Origin: an uncultured Planctomycetaceae bacterium
Lineage (GTDB): Bacteria; Planctomycetota; Planctomycetia; Pirellulales; JACPPG01
NCBI GenBank assembly: GCA_945957305.1
Contig: CAMFLN010000210.1
Span: 1-6,284 of the forward strand
Length of the DNA stretch: 6,284 bases
Reading direction: 5' to 3'
Shown: in pieces, positions 1 through 4,839 of the stretch
Position numbering within the stretch: position 1 is the first letter of the stretch
Layout of the letters: every line of letters starts with the position of its first letter
The notes under the pieces: model-generated
Seen by the model: the letters and a program-made list of their open reading frames with translations, nothing else
Database searches by the model: none
Told to the model about the DNA's origin: nothing
Program-made: the position numbers and the translations under genes

Positions 1-207
1 GACGACGGCCGCGTCCGGTCCGGGCGCCAATGCGGCGTCAAGATCGGCAAACCCGGGCACGCCATATCGCTCCGCGATGGTCGTTCGCAGGGTGTCGTTG
101 ATCTCGACGATCGAAACTCGCGCGCGCCCTGTCGCCTGGAAACAGCGCAAATGTCGCTCACCAATCGAGCCGACACCAACAACTAAAACGTGATGCTGCC
201 GACTCAT
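1..207 (-). CDS. Gfo/Idh/MocA family NAD(P)-dependent oxidoreductase, N-terminal fragment
   Basis: The window holds only the first 69 codons; the reading frame is still open at the left edge. The visible part is the start of a Rossmann fold: a short hydrophobic strand (residues 7-10, VLVV) runs into the dinucleotide-binding loop GVGSIGERH (residues 11-19, with the G-x-G-x-x-G glycines at 11, 13 and 16). A second strand (31-34) then ends in Glu35. An acidic residue there usually favours NAD over NADP. GxGxxGxRH is typical of the Gfo/Idh/MocA family, which oxidises or reduces sugars, inositols and sugar acids in the cytoplasm. The C-terminal substrate domain with the catalytic Lys/His is outside the window, so the substrate is unknown. 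The ATG at 207 overlaps the TGA of the upstream propeller gene by four bases (ATGA), which fixes the start and suggests translational coupling. A purine-rich stretch at 211-220 may serve as a weak ribosome site. Confidence 0.87.
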   Translation of the reverse strand, partial: MSRQHHVLVVGVGSIGERHLRCFQATGRARVSIVEINDTLRTTIAERYGVPGFADLDAALAPGPDAAVV

Positions 208-1757
208 CGCGACTCACTTCTCGGCGCGAACTGTAGGGAATACAAGTCGGCGTCCTTCATCACGAACCGAAGGCGGACGGCCTTGCCGGCCAGCGCACTC
301 ACATCGCTGCCGGATTTCCAGCGCACAGTGCGATCGATCTCATTGCCGATCACTTCGATGCAATCGGCGGCTGCGAACCCGGTGATCGGCTGCCCGGTTT
401 CGTTCTGGATTTCGACACGAATCGAACCGATGGCGGAAGTCGAGAAGTTCACATTCAACCGGTCGCCCGAGAATCGCAAGGGTTTGGTGAGCAATTCGCC
501 GCCGCCATATTCGGCTCGCGCCGAGGCAAAGCCGTCGAGCCGCAGCGAGTAGCGATGCAAGTGAGCGGTTGGCTGAGCATTGTCCTGGTTCGTGTAGATC
601 GACATCTCCGTCGGGCCGGTTTGGACAATACCGAGCGCTGGGTAGTTCGTGCGTGAGACCCAATTGCGCGCGCCGATGCCGGGACGAATAATCGAACTTA
701 AAAACGTGCGGTCGTAGACGCTGCCGCCGCGCGTGGTCATCAGCACGGCGTCCGACAAGTCCTTGTAATACCCCTTGGCGACATGGAGCGTCACTGCTTC
801 CTCGTCGCTAATGGCTTGCCGGTTGGGCACGAACCGAGCGGCCACGGCGACGTACAGCTGGGGCGCTCGAAAATAGGGGCTCGTCTGGTTGGTATACAAC
901 TCCTCGGTCGGCGATTTCGTGCCGTCGGTCAGGTAGCTCATCAGTACCGGATCGCTCCACTGCACAAAGTCGGCGCTCTCACATCGGGCAATGCCGCGAA
1001 CCCCGTCGTAGACCCGGAAGTAACAGAGGTACTTCCGCTCCGATTGTGACCAGAAGGCCACGTTTTGCGAATCGAACATCCACTCGAACTTGAACGACGC
1101 CTTGCGAGCAATCACCGGCTCGGTGCGCAGCTTTTTCCAGTGCAGACCGTCAGCCGAAACGAAGGCCACCAGGCCGCTGGTATCGAGTCCACTGAGTGCC
1201 TTATAACGTTCGTCCGAAGGGCAGCCGGGCCGCGTGTCGAGGAACGGGCTGAAATTGTGTGACAGCGGCGGATCGCCGGCCAGCACGACGTTGTTCTCCT
1301 TCGTGCCGCGCGCCTCGTACAGGCCGAGCTTCGGTTTCGTCCAGTGCACGCCGTCGGTGGAGTCGGCCACGCAAGTCACTTCGCCCGCCGTTCCATCCTT
1401 TACGTCTGCGGGCATGCCACGGTAATACAGCCGAAACTGATCGCCGTCGCGGATGATGGTGCAATAGCCGCAATGAATGCCTTCCCACGGTTGGTCGAAC
1501 TTTAGCACCACCCCTTCGTCGCGTGGCTCGTGCAGTTGCAACCGCACGTGATCGAGTTTGGCGACAAAGTGCTGGTCGATAAACAATTCACGGTCCGAAC
1601 CCAGCTCGATCACACACGCGGCGCCGGCTGACTCTGCCTGGGGGCGAGTCGCTATGTCCGGCTGCGCTTTTGCCAGTCGAGAATGGTTCCAGCACATGAT
1701 CAGAGCGATTATCGCGACGAGCTTCGCGATCACCGGAATATTCAAAGTGAGTTTCAC
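204..1757 (-). CDS. Secreted beta-propeller protein, GH32/GH43-like glycosidase family (uncharacterised)
   Basis: From a GTG start the product is 517 residues. The start is chosen because it gives a clean Sec signal peptide: basic n-region (Lys2, Lys12), hydrophobic core (about 13-23) and cleavage after AKA (29-31). GGGGAG lies 11 bases upstream. The same frame is open further upstream to a TTG at 1850, but that adds 31 polar residues in front of the signal. The mature protein looks like a five-bladed propeller. Blade motifs recur: STDGVHW (133-139), SADGLHW (201-207) and a weaker SADFVQW (261-267). Other family-like segments are ELFIDQHFV near 57-65, PWEGIHCGY (90-98), YYRG (111-114) and ELYTNQ (286-291). 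The last ~100 residues (GGELLTKPL at 418-426 through DADLYSLQF at 502-510) form a separate beta-rich C-terminal domain. I recognise this arrangement from hypothetical proteins of Planctomycetes and Verrucomicrobia related to GH32/GH43 propellers, but catalytic acids cannot be assigned with confidence. It probably acts on a glycan in the periplasm or outside the cell. It sits between the dioxygenase and oxidoreductase genes. Confidence 0.82.
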   Translation of the reverse strand: MKLTLNIPVIAKLVAIIALIMCWNHSRLAKAQPDIATRPQAESAGAACVIELGSDRELFIDQHFVAKLDHVRLQLHEPRDEGVVLKFDQPWEGIHCGYCTIIRDGDQFRLYYRGMPADVKDGTAGEVTCVADSTDGVHWTKPKLGLYEARGTKENNVVLAGDPPLSHNFSPFLDTRPGCPSDERYKALSGLDTSGLVAFVSADGLHWKKLRTEPVIARKASFKFEWMFDSQNVAFWSQSERKYLCYFRVYDGVRGIARCESADFVQWSDPVLMSYLTDGTKSPTEELYTNQTSPYFRAPQLYVAVAARFVPNRQAISDEEAVTLHVAKGYYKDLSDAVLMTTRGGSVYDRTFLSSIIRPGIGARNWVSRTNYPALGIVQTGPTEMSIYTNQDNAQPTAHLHRYSLRLDGFASARAEYGGGELLTKPLRFSGDRLNVNFSTSAIGSIRVEIQNETGQPITGFAAADCIEVIGNEIDRTVRWKSGSDVSALAGKAVRLRFVMKDADLYSLQFAPRSESR

Positions 1758-1768
1758 GGTTGTCAGGT

Positions 1769-1774
1769 CTCCCC
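1769..1774 (-). promoter_or_regulatory. Ribosome binding site supporting the GTG start of the propeller gene
   Basis: GGGGAG on the minus strand lies 11 bases before the GTG at 1757. It is the best Shine-Dalgarno-like match in the 101-base gap after the dioxygenase gene and supports the GTG start over the TTG at 1850. The spacing is slightly long, so the assignment is tentative. Confidence 0.45.
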
Positions 1775-1858
1775 AGATGAACTCTTCAGCAGAAGTTGCA
1801 GGATCAAAGGTTGCGTGCGAGTTCTCGCGGCGCGAATGCCGTGCGCGCAATGTTCATC

Positions 1859-2611
1859 TCATGTCTTCAGCCCCAGCTCTTGATGTTGTCGACGCGCGGA
1901 ATCCAGATATCGCGCATAAGCCGCCTCATCTCGCTGGCACGAGACGCCGTTGTAGACCATCGCGAATGAACGGCGGTGTCGTGTGGAGGACACATTGGCA
2001 TCCGCGCGGTGGATTGTCATGCCGTGATGGGCAACTGCGTCTCCGGGCTGAAGAAACACGGCGACTTCATTGGCAAAGTCGTCCGCCGAATAGTCGGTGA
2101 TCCCTTGCGAGAATCCCAGGATTCTCGATTTGGCGTGAGGTCGAAAGCCTCGCTCGTGTGAGCCCGCGACGTATCTCAAGCAACCGTTCTCGGCATCGAC
2201 ACCGTCGAGCGCGAGCCAGATCGTGAGCACGCGTGGCGGCGCGAGGCAGAAGTAGTAATTGTCCTGATGCGGCGGCGTGACATGACTCGTACCGCACGGC
2301 TTGTTGAACCATTCAGGCTGTGCGGCGATCGCTGGTTCACCCAACAGAGATTCAGCCAGACTCGCCCAGCGCGGGTGCCGACCATACGATGCAAAGAACG
2401 GGTCGCGGCCCATGCGTTGAAGTTGTTTGAGCGTCTCGGGCTCGTCACGGCGCTGGTAGAAGGCCTCGCCGTCCGGCAGTCCGGGAACAATTTCGCGGAT
2501 GTATCGGTCGAGATTGTCGCGCAGGATCGCCAAGTCGTCGGACGCGAGCAGCGCTCGAATCACGACGAATCCATCTCGCTCAAAGGCCGACTTGTACTCT
2601 GCAAATTGCAT
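1859..2611 (-). CDS. Phytanoyl-CoA dioxygenase (PhyH) family Fe(II)/2-oxoglutarate oxygenase
   Basis: The 250-residue cytoplasmic protein has the length and order of motifs of PhyH-family oxygenases, which couple decarboxylation of 2-oxoglutarate to hydroxylation or oxidative demethylation of a small molecule. The N-terminus carries the usual F-x-x-D-G-F-V-V-I opening (10-18). The iron facial triad is visible: His115 and Asp117 in PPHQDNYYF, and distal His201 in MTIHRADAN. An Arg shortly after it (R213, perhaps R211) would bind the 2-oxoglutarate carboxylate. ENGCLRYVAGSH (141-152) is the characteristic N/D-G-x-L-x-x-x-x-G-S-H segment, and LQPGDAVAHHG (187-197) precedes the distal His. No signal peptide is present. 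GGTGGA at 2623-2628 lies 11 bases before the ATG and supports this start. The gene begins 23 bases after the aldolase stop. PhyH proteins act on many substrates, so the family call is firm but the substrate is unknown. A modified sugar or side-chain carboxylate would fit the context. Confidence 0.9.
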   Translation of the reverse strand: MQFAEYKSAFERDGFVVIRALLASDDLAILRDNLDRYIREIVPGLPDGEAFYQRRDEPETLKQLQRMGRDPFFASYGRHPRWASLAESLLGEPAIAAQPEWFNKPCGTSHVTPPHQDNYYFCLAPPRVLTIWLALDGVDAENGCLRYVAGSHERGFRPHAKSRILGFSQGITDYSADDFANEVAVFLQPGDAVAHHGMTIHRADANVSSTRHRRSFAMVYNGVSCQRDEAAYARYLDSARRQHQELGLKT

Positions 2612-2634
2612 GGCTCGTCGATTCCACCGTTAAC

Positions 2635-3459
2635 CTAGGAATGTTTCGCCAGGGCCGCCGCTTCGGCTTCCAATCGGTTCTCGAACGTGAAGCCTAGTGC
2701 GCTGTAGCGCTGTTGAATCATTTCCATCCCTTGCTTGACCTGGATGAGATCGCAGCCGTGGCAGATGAACTTGGCATTCAGGTCCAATAATCGCTGGGTG
2801 TGTTCGGGAGTACCGCTGACCGTTCCCCACCATTTGCCGGCGATACGAGCGGCCTCGGCGACGCGATGATAGGCATTGGCAATCAGCGGATGATCGAACT
2901 CGTACGGGATGCCCGCAATGACGCTCAGATCGCCCGGCCCGAGCATCAAGACATCGACGCCGGGGACCTTGGCAATCGCTTCAGCCTGGTCCAGGGCTGT
3001 CGGAGATTCCAGTTGAACGATCAACAGCGTGTGTTCGTTGGCGGCTTTCAGATAGGGTGGCATCGGCATCGCGCAATAGGGATTGTCTCCGTTGGCGCCG
3101 TCGACGCCGCGCTCGCCCTGCGGGGCGAATTTGGCCCAGCGGACAAGTTCGGCTGCCTCGTCGGCCGACTCGCAGCGCGGATACATGATGCCTTGCGCGC
3201 CGGCCTCCAACAGCCGTCCCATCCGCATGAACTCGCCTTTGGCCGGTCGGGCGATGACGTCTGAGCTACCAACTCGCGCAGCCCGCATCAAGTTCGCGGC
3301 CGTTTCATCGCTCGTGGCGTGATGCTCGAGGTCGAGCCAGATGCCGTCGAAGCCCAGCAGGCTTACCAGCTCGTAGACGCTCGGGTCAATGAAGTGGCAG
3401 CAGGTGATCAGAGCTGCCCCTCCCTTTCGTAGCTTGGCTTTCACCCGACTAAATCGCAT
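2635..3459 (-). CDS. HpcH/HpaI aldolase family protein (2-keto-3-deoxy acid aldolase type)
   Basis: The 274-residue product matches the HpcH/HpaI (class II, metal-dependent, pyruvate-type) aldolases in length and motif order. These cleave 2-keto-3-deoxy or 4-hydroxy-2-oxo acids to pyruvate plus an aldehyde. Visible landmarks: FDGIWLDLEHHATSD (37-51), containing the Glu-His pair (45-46) where the family base His sits; Arg71 in ARPAKGEF, the pyruvate-carboxylate Arg; LLEAGAQGIMYPRCES (83-98); GERGVDG (115-121); the metal ligand Glu151 in VQLES; and the second ligand Asp177 in LGPGDLS. No catalytic landmark appears lost. The frame is open upstream to 3591, but the extra 44 residues are Arg-rich, unlike the family, and overlap the end of the sialidase-like gene. 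The ATG at 3459 has AAAGG nine bases upstream. Relatives include GarL, RhmA and HpcH enzymes; the sequence does not decide between them. The gene lies 62 bases after the sialidase-like gene and 23 before the dioxygenase gene, consistent with a catabolic operon. Confidence 0.9.
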   Translation of the reverse strand: MRFSRVKAKLRKGGAALITCCHFIDPSVYELVSLLGFDGIWLDLEHHATSDETAANLMRAARVGSSDVIARPAKGEFMRMGRLLEAGAQGIMYPRCESADEAAELVRWAKFAPQGERGVDGANGDNPYCAMPMPPYLKAANEHTLLIVQLESPTALDQAEAIAKVPGVDVLMLGPGDLSVIAGIPYEFDHPLIANAYHRVAEAARIAGKWWGTVSGTPEHTQRLLDLNAKFICHGCDLIQVKQGMEMIQQRYSALGFTFENRLEAEAAALAKHS

Positions 3460-3468
3460 TCGGCAGGA

Positions 3469-3473
3469 CCTTT
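3469..3473 (-). promoter_or_regulatory. Ribosome binding site of the aldolase gene
   Basis: AAAGG on the minus strand stands nine bases before the ATG at 3459. It decides the start against the longer open frame that begins at 3591. It directly follows the 8-base palindrome TCTCGAGA (3473-3480), which may be chance. Confidence 0.55.
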
Positions 3474-3521
3474 CTCGAGAGTTGCGTGGATTTCCCTGGC
3501 GGGCATCTGTTCGTTGTGGCG

Positions 3522-4061
3522 TCAGCCACTGGGCAAAACGGAAAGCAAGTCGATACCTGAATGATCGGGGCGGATCCGCACGCGCAGGCATCTTAGGGCC
3601 ATGGTTTTCGCGTCCGTTGTGCTATGTCCGCCGGTGCCCTGGTCGGCAACCAGTAACGAGCCGTCGGGCAGTTCCGTGGCCTTACCGTAGCCGTAGCAAT
3701 TGTCGACCAGAAAACCGTGGTCCTTCGCTGGCGCGACCCAACTGTGACCGCCATCCGTGCTAAAGATCAGTCGTAGGCCGCCGTGACCAGGTGCATAGGA
3801 GCCGTGGAGGCAAACGAGCGTGCCATCATGTAATACGTAAAGACTCGGCGCGAATATACGCAACCCGAATGTCGCCGGCGCTGTCCAGGTGCGGCCTTGA
3901 TCGCTCGACCAACAGATATCTCCTTCCGGGCGTGCGACCAGCACCAATCGCCCGTCAGGCAATTGCGTCGCATTCGCTTCGTCGAGGTCATGGTCGGCCT
4001 TAATCGTTGACCGCAGTTCCCACGTCGCGCCGCGGTCGCGACTGGTCAAGACAGCGGCGGC
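3522..4061 (-). CDS. Sialidase-like BNR/Asp-box protein, C-terminal half (downstream of frameshift)
   Basis: This is the continuation, in another frame, of the secreted sialidase-like protein that starts at 4825. It is not an independent gene: no good start or ribosome site is seen at its head, and it begins in mid-propeller. It carries three of the five Asp-boxes: SRDRGATW, SSDQGRTW and STDGGHSW (about 262-269, 307-314 and 356-363 of the repaired 434-residue protein). Blade strands of the type LPDGRLVLVAR (289-299) and LPDGSLLVAD (386-395) are also present. The C-terminus ends after a final strand, LLSVLPSG, with a TGA at 3522. The half is free of internal stops, and its family motifs are intact. 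That argues for a recent lesion or a sequence error rather than an old, decaying pseudogene. On the repaired protein, Arg299 is the likeliest candidate for one of the substrate-binding arginines, but this cannot be settled without a structure-based alignment. Confidence 0.8.
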   Translation of the reverse strand, partial: AAAVLTSRDRGATWELRSTIKADHDLDEANATQLPDGRLVLVARPEGDICWSSDQGRTWTAPATFGLRIFAPSLYVLHDGTLVCLHGSYAPGHGGLRLIFSTDGGHSWVAPAKDHGFLVDNCYGYGKATELPDGSLLVADQGTGGHSTTDAKTMALRCLRVRIRPDHSGIDLLSVLPSG

Positions 4062-4070
4062 CCGCCCTGC
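4046..4070 (-). other. Frameshift site in the sialidase-like gene
   Basis: On the minus strand the codons run ATG CCG CAG GGC GGG CCG CCG CTG TCT TGA in the upstream frame. Shifting back one base after GGC GGG gives GCC GCC GCT GTC TTG ACC AGT, which continues into the next Asp-box. The total from 4825 to 3522 is 1304 bases, one short of a multiple of three, so exactly one missing base explains the break. Two GGG runs (4065-4067 and 4061-4063) in a GC-only stretch are likely places to lose a G, either in the genome or in sequencing. No X-XXY-YYZ slippery heptamer in the right phase is present. Confidence 0.8.
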
Positions 4071-4825
4071 GGCATGACTCCGCTGATCGTGAGCAGGACC
4101 GAACCGTCCTTCAGCAGAACCAGCGGGCCGTTTGATTCGTCGGCCAGGAATGGTGAGGGAAGCCGGATCGGATCCTTTTCCCACGTCTTACCGCCATCAA
4201 ACGAGCGGAGGATAACCGTGCGGTGGGCGTTCTCGGGCCGCTTGACGATGTCCGGAAACTCGGCGCCCGGATAGGTAAACAGCGAGCAAAGCAACGTACC
4301 GTCGGGCAACTCGACCCACGCCGGATGCCGGTCGTCGTCGGGCGTATCGATCAGCGTTGTGGGCTTGCTCCAGGTTCTGCCTTCGTCGGTCGAACGCATC
4401 GTCATCGCACGGCCCCCCGTCGGAGCCACCACGTCCGCTGGCAGACCCATCTTGTGATAGTCTTCGATGGTCTTTGGCGAGTATCGCAGCGGCGTGGGTG
4501 GCGAGGCGTGCCAATAGCCGGTGCTAAAACCAATCAGCCAGTCGCCCCCCTTCAGTCTGATCGGCGAAACCCAGCCAATAAAACCGCCGTAACCCGGATG
4601 CGGATCGGGTTGATTGAATCCTGGTCCGATAATCGTGGCGCGACAGTCCTCTGGTGGTGTCTTGGAATCACCCCCTGCGACGACGTTCACCGTCGGACGC
4701 AAATGTGGGGATTCGTCCGCGCTAGATTGCCGGGAGAATCGCGTCGCGGCCGTGCAAACAAGCAGCGCGGTGAAGCCAATGCGCAGATCGAACAGCATCG
4801 CTTGATTTCTTTGGAAGTTTCCCAT
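4046..4825 (-). CDS. Secreted sialidase-like BNR/Asp-box protein, N-terminal half (frameshifted)
   Basis: In this frame 259 residues are read before a premature TGA at 4046-4048. Restoring one base near 4061-4070 joins the frame to the downstream half and gives one protein of 434 residues. The N-terminus has a Sec-type signal (hydrophobic core about 16-27, IGFTALLVCTAA), so the protein is exported. Asp-boxes (S-x-D-x-G-x-T-W) appear at 145-152 (STDEGRTW) and 208-215 (SFDGGKTW), each followed by a blade strand such as VELPDGTLLCSLF (171-183) or LLKDGSVLLTIS (237-248). This repeat pattern is that of six-bladed sialidase/BNR propellers, many of which in environmental bacteria are not true sialidases. 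The canonical N-terminal F/Y-R-I-P motif is not evident, so sialic acid specificity should not be assumed. The start could be ATG 4825 (14 bases after the symporter stop) or ATG 4798, which drops nine residues; neither has a strong ribosome site. Confidence 0.83.
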   Translation of the reverse strand: MGNFQRNQAMLFDLRIGFTALLVCTAATRFSRQSSADESPHLRPTVNVVAGGDSKTPPEDCRATIIGPGFNQPDPHPGYGGFIGWVSPIRLKGGDWLIGFSTGYWHASPPTPLRYSPKTIEDYHKMGLPADVVAPTGGRAMTMRSTDEGRTWSKPTTLIDTPDDDRHPAWVELPDGTLLCSLFTYPGAEFPDIVKRPENAHRTVILRSFDGGKTWEKDPIRLPSPFLADESNGPLVLLKDGSVLLTISGVMPQGGPPLS

Positions 4826-4839
4826 GAATCGGCTCGTTA

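Noticed and set aside
1758..1850. TTG start at 1850 for the propeller gene
   Set aside because: It would put 31 polar residues before the signal peptide. The GTG at 1757 with GGGGAG upstream is better.
1558..2100. Plus-strand open frame of 180 codons across the dioxygenase/propeller junction
   Set aside because: It is antisense to the dioxygenase and propeller genes, has no domain signature and no convincing ribosome site.
3460..3521. Terminator or promoter between the sialidase-like and aldolase genes
   Set aside because: Only the short palindrome TCTCGAGA is present. There is no stable GC hairpin with a T-run and no convincing -35/-10 pair.
3460..3591. N-terminal extension of the aldolase by 44 residues
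   Set aside because: The extension is Arg-rich, unlike HpcH/HpaI proteins, and overlaps the sialidase-like coding end. The ATG at 3459 has a good AAAGG site.
4046..4070. Programmed -1 ribosomal frameshift in the sialidase-like gene
   Set aside because: No slippery heptamer in the correct phase and no clear stimulator are seen, and such proteins are not known to need it. A missing base is simpler.
4739..4770. Lipoprotein signal (LLVC) in the sialidase-like protein
   Set aside because: The residue before Cys is Val, not the small Gly/Ala/Ser expected at -1. An ordinary Sec signal is more likely.
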